Assembly (NCBI GenBank): GCA_017550525.1
Contig: JAFZOU010000043.1
Span: 1 to 40,947, forward strand
Origin: Bacteroidales bacterium
Lineage (GTDB): Bacteria > Bacteroidota > Bacteroidia > Bacteroidales > UBA932
Direction: 5' to 3'
Length of the DNA: 40,947 bases
Shown here piece by piece: positions 27,837 through 35,193 of this stretch; the first letter of the stretch is position 1, and each line of letters begins with the position of its first letter. Position numbers and translations under genes: made by a program. Under the pieces are notes generated by a model. The model was not told where the DNA came from and did not search any database. It was given only the letters and a program-made list of their open reading frames with translations.

Positions 27837-28747
27837 GGCGCGCATTCTTATTCTTTAGCACACTCCTTATCTGGGTGGGCTCGGCGGCGCAGGAAGTTGT
27901 TCCCGCCAACACCGTGTTTGATATCCTGGCCCGTCCTGTGGCTCTGGAGAGCGCTGGTATGGCCGGCGCCGGCAGCGCGGTATCATCGTTCAGCGGCGCC
28001 TTTGCGTCTTTCTCCAATCCTGCAGTCCTTCCTTTTGCGGTAAAGAAGATGGATGCAGCCGTTTCCTACGGGCTTTGGGCTCCTGCCTTTTCCCTTTCAA
28101 AGGGGAATAACTTCTCTGGCGCAGTTGCGTTCAGGGCATCAGAATCTTTTGTCCTCAATGCCGGGGCAGCCTTCCAGCTGCATCCCGAGCAGGATTTTGG
28201 GACGTATGGGAAGTATTCTCCCAAGGATCTGATGGTATCTCTTGGTGCGGCTCTGAGCATTGGTGAGTATGTGAGCGTTGCCGTCAGTGGACGTTTGGTG
28301 AATCAGTCTTTCCTGGCCGATTATTCAATCTCCGGGGTGGCATTCACTGGAATGGCCCAGTTCCATAAGGACGGACTTGACATAGCTGCCGGTGTGGCAA
28401 ACTTCGGCCCTGGCGTCAAAGCAGAAGACGGCAGCGTTTCTGCCCTTCCAGCATCGGCCCGCCTGGCTGCGTCTTATGCCCTTCCTTTCGGCCTTGGCTT
28501 TGCGGCCGATGCCGATTATTACTTCAGCGGTAAGTTTGGGGTAAGTGGCGGAGCATACTATTCCTTCAAGGATATGGTCTTTGCCCGTGTGGGATACCGA
28601 TTTGCTACAGAGGGCGCTCCTCTCCCGTCACATCTCTCTGTGGGCATTGGCGGCCGTTTCAGGGGCTTTACCCTGGATATTGCCTATCTAACCCTGAATC
28701 CTCAGATAGGAAACTCCCTGTCTGTGGCCCTAGGATACAGATTCTAA
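27833..28747 (+). CDS. PorV/PorQ-like outer-membrane beta-barrel protein
   Basis: Outer-membrane protein of 304 residues with a signal peptide ending GSAAQE. ARPVALESAGMAGAGSAVSSFSGAFASFSNPAVLPF is the SARxxGMGGAGxA...NPA type of start seen in the PorV/PorQ (and FadL-like) families (quoted here as two adjoining pieces in the protein). Many Ala/Gly-rich amphipathic strands follow, ending LSVALGYRF with a terminal Phe suited to BAM insertion. PorV shuttles type IX cargo to the attachment complex, and PorQ is an accessory part. Coupling to a protease with a sorting-domain-like tail suggests a dedicated partner, but a general barrel role cannot be excluded. Last gene of the operon, just before a strong terminator. 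Confidence 0.7.
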   Translation: MRRAFLFFSTLLIWVGSAAQEVVPANTVFDILARPVALESAGMAGAGSAVSSFSGAFASFSNPAVLPFAVKKMDAAVSYGLWAPAFSLSKGNNFSGAVAFRASESFVLNAGAAFQLHPEQDFGTYGKYSPKDLMVSLGAALSIGEYVSVAVSGRLVNQSFLADYSISGVAFTGMAQFHKDGLDIAAGVANFGPGVKAEDGSVSALPASARLAASYALPFGLGFAADADYYFSGKFGVSGGAYYSFKDMVFARVGYRFATEGAPLPSHLSVGIGGRFRGFTLDIAYLTLNPQIGNSLSVALGYRF

Positions 28748-28751
28748 TAAA

Positions 28752-28785
28752 ATCAGGCGTCCCATTACGGGGCGCCTGATCTTTT
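28752..28785. terminator. Bidirectional rho-independent terminator
   Basis: ATCAGGCGTCCC (28752-28763) pairs with GGGGCGCCTGAT (28769-28780), one T:G wobble, loop ATTAC. T-rich tracts on both sides (CTTTT on plus, TTTTATT on minus) allow it to end both the SusCD operon and the convergent lptB transcript. Confidence 0.85.
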
Positions 28786-28794
28786 ACCAAATAT

Positions 28795-28831
28795 TAACTA
28801 AACCAACTTAAAACTAACCGGTTTTAGTTAA
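28795..28831 (-). terminator. Possible second hairpin downstream of lptB
   Basis: TTAACTAAACC and GGTTTTAGTTAA can pair with one bulge. Read on the minus strand it is followed by TATTT. Weak terminator candidate in the lptB 3' region. Confidence 0.35.
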
Positions 28832-28851
28832 TGCAAGCCGCGTGCCAAACC

Positions 28852-29655
28852 TTACACCAAGTGTTCATGCTCTACCTCTGCGCGGGCGCGTTCAACGCTC
28901 TTGGAACGCTTGAGGATGAAGCCTGAGCCAAGGTACTTGGTGCGGACGTCGTCATCGGCGGCAAGCTCCTCAGGAGTGCCGGCCTGAAGGATAACACCCT
29001 CATACAGAAGGTATGCACGGTCTGTGATGGCAAGGGTCTCACCCACGTTGTGGTCCGTGATGATAACGCCTATGTTGCGGTACTTGAGTTTAGCGATGAT
29101 GTACTGGATGTCCTCCACTGCAATGGGGTCAACCCCGGCAAAGGGCTCGTCTAGGAGGATGAATTTGGGATCTACGGCAAGGGCGCGCGCAATCTCGCAG
29201 CGGCGGCGCTCACCGCCGGAAAGCTGGACTCCGCGGGATTTCCGTACCTTGGAAAGGTTGAACTCGTCTATGAGCCTTTCCATACGCTCTATCCTCTGGG
29301 CCTTTGTCATACCCTTGGTGGAGTCTGACACCTCCATCACGGACATGATGTTGTCCTCCACGGTCATCTGACGGAAAACCGATGCTTCCTGAGGAAGGTA
29401 GCCGATACCCCTCTGGGCCCTCTTGTACATGGGGAGGGTAGTGATATCAGTGATATTTCCTTCGTCGTCCTGAAGATAGATATTTCCACCGTTTGGCTTA
29501 ACCTGACCGGTAATCATATAGAAACTGGTGGTCTTGCCGGCACCATTTGGGCCAAGGAACCCCACAATCTCTCCCTGCTGCACCTCCATGGATACACCCT
29601 TCACAACGGTACGTACACCGTATTTCTTTACAATTTTATCTGCTATTAACTTCAT
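28852..29655 (-). CDS. lptB: LPS export ABC transporter ATP-binding protein LptB
   Basis: Cytoplasmic ATPase of 267 residues that powers lipopolysaccharide extraction from the inner membrane with LptF/LptG. Walker A GPNGAGKT (35-42), the Q-loop area [10 protein letters not shown], the ABC signature [15 protein letters not shown], Walker [14 protein letters not shown] and the H-loop [10 protein letters not shown] are all present. The LptB-type sequence [18 protein letters not shown] separates it from other ABC ATPases. An extra C-terminal stretch of about 25 residues ([19 protein letters not shown]) extends past the usual LptB end. It lies 59 nt downstream of dnaX on the same strand and is probably co-transcribed; a dispersed repeat occupies the gap. 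Confidence 0.93.
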   Translation of the reverse strand: MKLIADKIVKKYGVRTVVKGVSMEVQQGEIVGFLGPNGAGKTTSFYMITGQVKPNGGNIYLQDDEGNITDITTLPMYKRAQRGIGYLPQEASVFRQMTVEDNIMSVMEVSDSTKGMTKAQRIERMERLIDEFNLSKVRKSRGVQLSGGERRRCEIARALAVDPKFILLDEPFAGVDPIAVEDIQYIIAKLKYRNIGVIITDHNVGETLAITDRAYLLYEGVILQAGTPEELAADDDVRTKYLGSGFILKRSKSVERARAEVEHEHLV

Positions 29656-29667
29656 AATTCCTTATTT

Positions 29668-29710
29668 GAGATTCTTCGACTTCGCCCTTCGGGCTTCGCT
29701 CAGAATGACA
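29668..29710 (-). repeat. Dispersed palindromic repeat between dnaX and lptB
   Basis: On the minus strand it runs from TGTCATTCTGAGCGAAGC to GAAGAATCTC, with outer ends ATTCT/AGAAT and a central GCCC/GGGC inverted. The same family appears twice in the coding tail of the 31819-34029 gene. Confidence 0.75.
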
Positions 29711-29714
29711 GGGG

Positions 29715-31436
29715 TTATTTGGTGTCAAGTCCCAGTTCTGCGACAAAGTCACGGACGGCGGGATTCTTTTCCATAAGGTCCTTGGCCTTCTCTTCCGGCA
29801 TATAGGGGACTTTCTCCGCGTTCTCCGGCTCTGGCGTTACGGCAACCACAATGTTTACCTTGCGGCAGGAGAGAAGCTCGCGGAGTTTGTTTTCCAGCTC
29901 ACGCTGCATCTTTTCCTCCACCCACTGTTTCTGGGCTTCGTTCATCACCACAAATTCCACAATTTTTACGCCGTCACCATCGCTCAGATTGATCTGGCCG
30001 CTGGACAGCATGCTTGCAAGGCGGGGCTTTGATGTGTACTGACCGGCAAGCTCCTTCCACTTGAGGCGCACTGTGTCATCATCCGGAAGACGGGTATCCG
30101 CTGTCTCTGAGCCGCCTTCGTCATTCCCGGCCTGACCGGGAATCTCTTTCTCTACCGCTATGGCGCTTATAGATAGGGCCGATCCCGTCTTGGGAGCTCT
30201 GCGGCGCGGCTGTGCCGCAGCTACTGGCTTTGCGTCATTCCCGGCTTGTGGTTTTACGTCATTCCCGGCTTGACCAGGAATCTCTTCCTTCGGGGCAGGA
30301 GATGGCCGATCGGGGCCGGCCATGACGGGATTGGTAGCCGGCTTGTTCTGCAGGAAACAAAGCCTCATGAGAGTAAACTCAATATGGAGGCGTGGATTGA
30401 CTGCAGCCTTATATCCAGTTTCGCATGCGGTAGTAACGCCAAGGGCCTGGTACAGGAATGCCATGGAACAATGGGAGCCCTGCTCTGCGTATTTCTTCTT
30501 TAAGGAATCCGGGAGTTCAAGAAGCGGCTCCAGACCGCCTGTCTTGGCAACTACAAGGTTCCTGAGGTGTTCACTGAGAGAGCCCACAAAATGAAGGGCG
30601 TTGAATCCCTTTGCAAGGACCTCGTCAAGGATGGTGAAGCACTTTGCATAGTCTCCGGCAAGAGCTGCATCCACAATGGAGAAACTGTACTCGTGGTCCA
30701 GAACACCAAGGTTACGCTTTACGTCCTCATAACTTACGGAAGTGCCGCAGAAGGCCACCGTCTGGTCAAAGATGGTAAGAGCGTCACGCATTGCGCCATC
30801 GGCCTTTGAGGCTATTACGTGGAGGGATTCGTCGTCTATGGTTACGCCTTCCTTCTCAGCGATGCCGCGCAGATTCTTCACCATATCGGAGATGCTGATA
30901 CGGTTGAAGTCGTAGGTTTGGCAGCGGCTGAGGATGGTGGGGAGTATCTTGTGCTTTTCCGTTGTGGCCAGGATGAAGATGGCGTGTGCCGGGGGCTCTT
31001 CCAGGGTTTTAAGGAAGGCGTTGAAGGCGCTCTGGGACAGCATATGCACCTCATCTATGATGTACACGCTGTACTTTCCTACCTGCGGCGGCACCTGCAC
31101 CTGCTCCATGAGGGTTTTGATATCCTCTACGGAGTTATTGGAAGCGGCGTCCAGCTCATGGATGCAGTAACTGCGGCCCTCCTTGAAGGAGACGCAGGAT
31201 TCGCATTCTCCGCAGGGCTCCATATCGGGGCCGGGATTGGCGCAGTTTATCATCTTGGCAAAGATACGCGCCGTGGTGGTTTTACCAACGCCGCGTGGCC
31301 CGCAGAAAAGGTATGCGTGTGCCAGCTGCCCTCTCTTTATGGAGTTTGACAGCGTCCTTGCAATTGTGTCCTGGCCGATAAGGGTCTCGAAGGAGTCCGG
31401 CCTGTACTTCCTGGCAGATACAATATACTCGCTCAT
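29715..31436 (-). CDS. dnaX: DNA polymerase III subunit gamma/tau
   Basis: Clamp-loader ATPase of 573 residues. The AAA+ domain carries Walker A GPRGVGKTT (46-54), the four-Cys zinc module (C65, C75, C78, C81), Walker B VYIIDEVHML, and sensor/SRC motif TILSRCQTYDF. Domain III ends near residue 360 with RLHIEFTLMRLCFLQNK. The linker to the C-terminal tau region (about 368-440) is built largely from dispersed-repeat DNA and reads EIPGQAGND twice and PQAGND once. The tail EKNPAVRDFVAELGLDTK is typical of Bacteroidota DnaX. The ATG at 31436 is preferred over an extension to 31454: a -7 element lies six bases before it, and MSEYIVSARKYRP is the conserved start. Confidence 0.95.
   Translation of the reverse strand: MSEYIVSARKYRPDSFETLIGQDTIARTLSNSIKRGQLAHAYLFCGPRGVGKTTTARIFAKMINCANPGPDMEPCGECESCVSFKEGRSYCIHELDAASNNSVEDIKTLMEQVQVPPQVGKYSVYIIDEVHMLSQSAFNAFLKTLEEPPAHAIFILATTEKHKILPTILSRCQTYDFNRISISDMVKNLRGIAEKEGVTIDDESLHVIASKADGAMRDALTIFDQTVAFCGTSVSYEDVKRNLGVLDHEYSFSIVDAALAGDYAKCFTILDEVLAKGFNALHFVGSLSEHLRNLVVAKTGGLEPLLELPDSLKKKYAEQGSHCSMAFLYQALGVTTACETGYKAAVNPRLHIEFTLMRLCFLQNKPATNPVMAGPDRPSPAPKEEIPGQAGNDVKPQAGNDAKPVAAAQPRRRAPKTGSALSISAIAVEKEIPGQAGNDEGGSETADTRLPDDDTVRLKWKELAGQYTSKPRLASMLSSGQINLSDGDGVKIVEFVVMNEAQKQWVEEKMQRELENKLRELLSCRKVNIVVAVTPEPENAEKVPYMPEEKAKDLMEKNPAVRDFVAELGLDTK
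30119..30146 (+). repeat. Palindromic repeat within dnaX (copy A)
   Basis: CGTCATTCCCGG followed by CCTGACCGGGAATCTC; stem TTCCCGG/CCGGGAA around CCTGA. Read on the dnaX strand it encodes EIPGQAGND. Confidence 0.8.
30233..30284 (+). repeat. Palindromic repeats within dnaX (copies B, partial, and C)
   Basis: Copy B (30233-30248) has only the first half, CGTCATTCCCGGCTTG. Copy C (30257-30284) is complete with stem TTCCCGG/CCAGGAA and encodes EIPGQAGND on the minus strand. Same family as the repeat at 30119-30146. Confidence 0.75.
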
Positions 31437-31442
31437 AGAGTA

Positions 31443-31450
31443 CAAAGATA
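31443..31450 (-). promoter_or_regulatory. -7 promoter element of dnaX
   Basis: Minus strand TATCTTTG, six bases before the dnaX ATG, so the mRNA would be nearly leaderless. It directly follows the T tract of the rpsU terminator. No good -33 element is seen. Confidence 0.5.
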
Positions 31451-31451
31451 A

Positions 31452-31478
31452 CAAAAAAAACCAACCCGAAGGCTGGTT
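31452..31478 (-). terminator. Rho-independent terminator of rpsU
   Basis: On the minus strand, AACCAGCC TTCG GGTTGGTT forms an 8-bp stem (one G:T pair) with a UUCG tetraloop, followed by eight T's. It lies 24 nt past the rpsU stop. Confidence 0.88.
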
Positions 31479-31501
31479 TATATAAAAAGGTGCTTACAGG
31501 C

Positions 31502-31696
31502 TTACTGCTCCTCCTGGAGACGCAGATGCTGTACATATATGGCCTTCTGATGAGCCATACGCTTGATCACTGAAGGTTTCTCGAAGTTTTTGCGTGCGCG
31601 AAGCTCACGGACTGCTCCGGTTTTCTCGAATTTGCGCTTGAATTTCTTCAGGGCCCTTTCAATATTTTCGCCTTCTTTAATGGGTACGATGATCAT
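31502..31696 (-). CDS. rpsU: 30S ribosomal protein bS21
   Basis: Small-subunit protein of 64 residues; MIIVPIKEGENIERALKKFKRKFEKTG is the canonical bS21 start (given here as the leading part), and the rest is Arg/Lys-rich. In Bacteroidota ribosomes bS21 helps hide the anti-Shine-Dalgarno end of 16S rRNA, which is why the phylum rarely uses SD sequences. This gene has a strong SD, its own promoter and its own terminator, so it is monocistronic. The arrangement fits a feedback in which ribosomes lacking bS21 translate rpsU best; that mechanism was reported in Flavobacterium and is inferred here. Confidence 0.95.
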   Translation of the reverse strand: MIIVPIKEGENIERALKKFKRKFEKTGAVRELRARKNFEKPSVIKRMAHQKAIYVQHLRLQEEQ

Positions 31697-31703
31697 GCTT
31701 TTA

Positions 31704-31713
31704 CACCTCCTTT
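31704..31713 (-). promoter_or_regulatory. Extended Shine-Dalgarno sequence of rpsU
   Basis: AAAGGAGGTG on the minus strand is complementary over 10 nt to the expected 3' end of 16S rRNA. The GGAGG core is nine bases from the ATG. It is the best SD in the window. Confidence 0.9.
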
Positions 31714-31726
31714 TTCTAAATGGGCT

Positions 31727-31758
31727 GCAAAGTTATAATTTTTTTATTGACCTGCAAA
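31727..31758 (-). promoter_or_regulatory. Promoter of rpsU
   Basis: Minus strand -33 TTTG (31755-31758) and -7 TAACTTTGC (31727-31735), spaced 19 nt. Its upstream half overlaps the divergent promoter of the EF-hand gene. Confidence 0.8.
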
Positions 31759-31775
31759 ATTTTTTATTAAATTTG
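31747..31775 (+). promoter_or_regulatory. Promoter of the EF-hand membrane protein gene
   Basis: TTG at 31747-31749 and TAAATTTG at 31768-31775, spaced 18 nt. The start codon follows 43 nt later. It overlaps the divergent rpsU promoter. Confidence 0.65.
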
Positions 31776-31818
31776 TAGGTAACATAATTGTTATGCAAGA
31801 ACAATAACCCATATATTT

Positions 31819-34029
31819 ATGAAAAAGACCCCTCAAACCTATCCCTGGAAGTTCGCCTCAGTAGGCGGAACCGTACGTGTGAATATCCAAAGCGGTGAGG
31901 ATATCCGTCACCTTGGGGAACTTGACCGCAAGCTGTGGACCGTCCTGAGCTGCCCCACTCAAGGCCTTGAGTTTGATGAAAAGACCCTCAAGTACATTGA
32001 CGTGGACAATGACGGCAAAATCCGTGTGGATGAAGTCATCAAGACCGCCCAGTGGCTCACCCGTGTCATCAAGGACGCAGACCTTCTCCTGGAAGGCCGT
32101 GACGTGCTGGAGTTCAGTAACTTCAATGAGGAAGATCCTGATGGCGCAAGGCTCCTTTCATCGGCCCGCCAGATCCTGAAAAACCTGGGAGAAGAGAAGG
32201 AGTCCGTTTCCGTAGAGGATACGGCCGATTTCACCAAGATCTTCGCCGGTACCCTCTTCAACGGTGACGGCATCATCACTCCTGCCTCGGCAGGGGAGGA
32301 TGAGGCTCTTGCAAAGCTCATAGAGACCATTGCAGGCATTTCATCGGCCTTAGACCGCAGCGGCGTGCCCGGCATCACCGCAGACCATATTGAGGCATTC
32401 TACGCCGCCTGCGCGGATTTCAAGGCCTGGAAGGAAGCCGGCACAAAGGAAGTGTTCCCGTTCGGGGACAAGACCCCCGATGCCCTTGCCGCCGTTGAGG
32501 CCCTGAAGGACAAGGTGGCCGATTACTTTATGCGCTGCAAGCTCATCGGCTTTGACGAAGCAACATCGGCAGCCCTTGACGTGAATGTGGACAAGATTGC
32601 CGCCATCGAGGGCAACCTTGCCGCCGCTCAGGACCAGATTGGCGCCCAGCCCCTTGCAAAGCCTTCAAAGGACGGAAAACTGAAACTGGACGCCGTGAAC
32701 CCTGCCTGGAAGGCCGCAGTTGACGCTATGAAGGAACTCGTTGGTGCACCCAAGGTGCTTGACGAGGCTGCCTGGAATGAGATCCTTGGAAAGTTCGGCC
32801 CTTACTGCGCCTGGGTTGGTGCTAAGAAGGGCGGGGAAGTGGAAGGCCTTGGCCTTGAGTGCGTGGAGGCCATCCTCAAGGAAGACAAGAAAGCCGCCCT
32901 CCTTGCACTCATTGAAAAGGACAAGGAAGAGGAAGCCAACGCCCTCTCAATTGAGGAAGTTGGGAAACTTGTGAGCCTTTACAGGAACTTCTACCGTTTC
33001 CTTAATAACTATGTAGTTCTGGCCGATTTTTACGATCCCGAGAAGAAGGCCATCTTCCAGGCCGGACGCCTGTATATCGATCAGCGTTCAACGGACCTCT
33101 GCGTAAAGGTTGCAGGTCCCGCCCCGGAAATCTCCTCCCTCAGCGGAATGTACATCCTCTACTGCGCCTGCACCAGTGAGAAACTTGGCAAGTCCTTCAA
33201 CATTGCCGCAGTTCTCACGGACGGTGACGTGGATGGCCTCCGTGAAGGCAAGAACGCTGTGTTCTATGACCGTGAAGGCAATGACTACACCGCAAAGGTT
33301 ATTGCAATAGTTGACAACCCCATCTCCGTGCGCCAGGCTTTCTGGAGCCCCTACAAGAAGGTTGCACGTATGATCAACGACCGAATTGACAAGAAGGCCG
33401 CAGAGAAGAACGAGAAATCAATGGCCGGCCTTACCGCCGCAACCAATACCGCAGCCGACGGAAAGGCTCCCGCCGCTCCGTTCGACATCGCAAAATATGC
33501 CGGTATCTTTGCCGCAGTAGGTATGGCCGTAGGCCTTATCGGCGCAGCTCTGGCAGGCGTAGTGGCCGCCCTGAAGGGCATCACCTGGTGGCAGGCTCTG
33601 ATCATCATTGCAGTGGTCCTTCTCCTTATTTCCGGTCCTTCCATGTTCATCGCCTGGAGGAAACTCCGCAGGCGTGACCTTGGTCCCGTGCTCAACGCCA
33701 ACGGCTGGGCAATCAATGCCAAGGCCCTTGTGAACACCAAGTTCGGCAAAACTCTCACTTCACTTGCCAAGTTCCCCAAACTTACGGCAGTTGATGAGAA
33801 AGCCCGCAAGGCCCGTAACCGCCGCCGCTTCTGGTGCTGCTTCTGCAGTCTCATTATCGCAGCCCTTCTGTGCCTGTGGCTGTTCAATTTCCTGGCGCCC
33901 AAGTGCCCCAGCCCTCTCAAGCGCTATCAGCCCGCTCCGGAAACTGTCATTCCGAGCGAAGCCGAGGAATCTCCTGAGGCGGCCGATGATGTCATTCCCG
34001 TCGAAGCCCCGGAATCTCCTGCCGAATAA
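31819..34029 (+). CDS. EF-hand-containing membrane protein of unknown function
   Basis: A 736-residue protein I cannot assign to a named family. A textbook EF-hand calcium loop sits at residues 61-72 (DVDNDGKIRVDE: Asp at 1, 3 and 5, Gly at 6, Ile at 8, Glu at 12). A looser candidate is FNGDGIITPASAGED near 150. A large, mainly helical, Ala/Lys/Glu-rich region follows. Two adjacent membrane segments lie at about 559-613 (AGIFAAVGMAVGLIGAALAG; ALIIIAVVLLLISGPSMFIAW) and one Cys/Trp-rich segment near 671-692. There is no signal peptide, so the large N-terminal part is probably cytoplasmic. The last 28 residues (VIPSEAEESP, VIPVEAPESP) are translated dispersed repeats. It is followed after 2 nt by an ATPase gene, suggesting the two act together. 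Confidence 0.8.
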   Translation: MKKTPQTYPWKFASVGGTVRVNIQSGEDIRHLGELDRKLWTVLSCPTQGLEFDEKTLKYIDVDNDGKIRVDEVIKTAQWLTRVIKDADLLLEGRDVLEFSNFNEEDPDGARLLSSARQILKNLGEEKESVSVEDTADFTKIFAGTLFNGDGIITPASAGEDEALAKLIETIAGISSALDRSGVPGITADHIEAFYAACADFKAWKEAGTKEVFPFGDKTPDALAAVEALKDKVADYFMRCKLIGFDEATSAALDVNVDKIAAIEGNLAAAQDQIGAQPLAKPSKDGKLKLDAVNPAWKAAVDAMKELVGAPKVLDEAAWNEILGKFGPYCAWVGAKKGGEVEGLGLECVEAILKEDKKAALLALIEKDKEEEANALSIEEVGKLVSLYRNFYRFLNNYVVLADFYDPEKKAIFQAGRLYIDQRSTDLCVKVAGPAPEISSLSGMYILYCACTSEKLGKSFNIAAVLTDGDVDGLREGKNAVFYDREGNDYTAKVIAIVDNPISVRQAFWSPYKKVARMINDRIDKKAAEKNEKSMAGLTAATNTAADGKAPAAPFDIAKYAGIFAAVGMAVGLIGAALAGVVAALKGITWWQALIIIAVVLLLISGPSMFIAWRKLRRRDLGPVLNANGWAINAKALVNTKFGKTLTSLAKFPKLTAVDEKARKARNRRRFWCCFCSLIIAALLCLWLFNFLAPKCPSPLKRYQPAPETVIPSEAEESPEAADDVIPVEAPESPAE
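33945..34019 (+). repeat. Two in-frame copies of a dispersed repeat in the EF-hand protein tail
   Basis: Copies at 33945-33974 and 33990-34019 each begin TGTCATTCC and end GGAATCTCC with a CGAAGCC core; the period is 45 nt. They match the repeat between dnaX and lptB and encode VIPSEAEESP and VIPVEAPESP. Confidence 0.78.
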
Positions 34030-34031
34030 CT

Positions 34032-35177
34032 ATGGACACCCCGTTCCCGTTTTCGCAGTATGTGACCGGTAACAAGTTTATCGGCCGGAAACAGGACGTG
34101 ACTCTCCTTGGGAACCTCCTTACCCAGGGAGAGCACGTCTCCATCTTCGAGCCCCCGAAGACGGGCAAGACCTCCCTTATCCAGCAGACGCTCTTTTCCT
34201 TAAGGGTAACTGGCCGTACCTTTGCCGTAGGGCAGTTTAGCGCCATGAATATCCGTTCGCAGGAGGATTTCCTCCTACGGCTTGGATCCACCGTCCTCAA
34301 GATGGTGGCTTCAAGCCCGGCGGAGTTCGAGGCCCTTGTGAAGCAGTATCTCCAGGGAACGCACTTTGTCTTTGACGCGGATGAATTCACCCAGACCGGG
34401 CAGGCTGTGTCCCTTGGCTGGCCTTTGGACAAGGATGACGCCCTTGCAATGCTTCGTCTTCCTTTTGCCGTGGCCGATGAAAGGCAGCAGAAGATGATCC
34501 TCATCATCGAGGAATTCCACTGCATAGGCAACCTGGAGGACCCTGACGCAATCCTTCGGCCACTATCGGCCGTTATCAAGGAGCAGAAGGGAAGGAACTT
34601 CTCCTTTATCTTCTCCGGCAGCTCCGTTAATGCAATGAGCGCCATCTTCACGGGAAGCGTCCTTTTCAGCCGCCGCGTGGAGAGGGTGTCTCTTTCACTG
34701 GCGCCGGAGGAGGAAGTGACGGAGCATCTTCACCGCGGGTTCCTATCCAGCGGTAAGGTAGTGGAAAAGCGTCTCCTGCAAGGAGTGTACAACCTCTTCC
34801 GCGGGCACCTCTGGTATATCAATCACCTCATTGCCATCGCGGATTCCCTCAGCCGCGGCTACATCATGGAACCGCTCCTGGTAGAGGCCCTGGAAAGCCT
34901 TGTGAGTATCCACGAGCCATCCTTCCGCGGCATTATGAACAGCCTCACAACCCATCAGGTAAGCCTCCTGAAGGCCACTCTTGACGGAGTTACCCGCTTC
35001 AGCGCGTCTGAGGTGATTCGTAAGTACGGGCTCAATTCATCGGCCAATGTCAAGAGGGTGAAGGAAGCCCTTATGAAGAAAGAAGTGATAATGCTGGACC
35101 AGAATGACAACCCCGTCTTGGAAGATCCGCTCTTCGAGTACTGGGTACGCAAGTACTACTTTGAGATGAAGGACTAG
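34032..35177 (+). CDS. P-loop ATPase (archaeal-ATPase/STAND-like)
   Basis: ATPase of 381 residues. It begins FSQYVTGNKFIGRKQDVTLL, like the 'GR..E...L' entry of archaeal-type ATPases. Walker A EPPKTGKTSLIQQ lies near residue 39-47 and Walker B MILIIEEFH near residue 156. A sensor-like FSFIFSGSS follows. The C-terminal 100 residues form a helical, winged-helix-like region (FSASEVIRKYGLNSSANVKRVKEALMKKEV), ending in DNPVLEDPLFEYWVRKYY, the usual end of this ATPase group. Family members act as ATP-driven switches, often in stress or defence, but no specific role is known. It starts 2 nt after the EF-hand membrane protein, which may be its membrane partner. Confidence 0.8.
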   Translation: MDTPFPFSQYVTGNKFIGRKQDVTLLGNLLTQGEHVSIFEPPKTGKTSLIQQTLFSLRVTGRTFAVGQFSAMNIRSQEDFLLRLGSTVLKMVASSPAEFEALVKQYLQGTHFVFDADEFTQTGQAVSLGWPLDKDDALAMLRLPFAVADERQQKMILIIEEFHCIGNLEDPDAILRPLSAVIKEQKGRNFSFIFSGSSVNAMSAIFTGSVLFSRRVERVSLSLAPEEEVTEHLHRGFLSSGKVVEKRLLQGVYNLFRGHLWYINHLIAIADSLSRGYIMEPLLVEALESLVSIHEPSFRGIMNSLTTHQVSLLKATLDGVTRFSASEVIRKYGLNSSANVKRVKEALMKKEVIMLDQNDNPVLEDPLFEYWVRKYYFEMKD

Positions 35178-35193
35178 CGCGCCGGCGTTTGTT

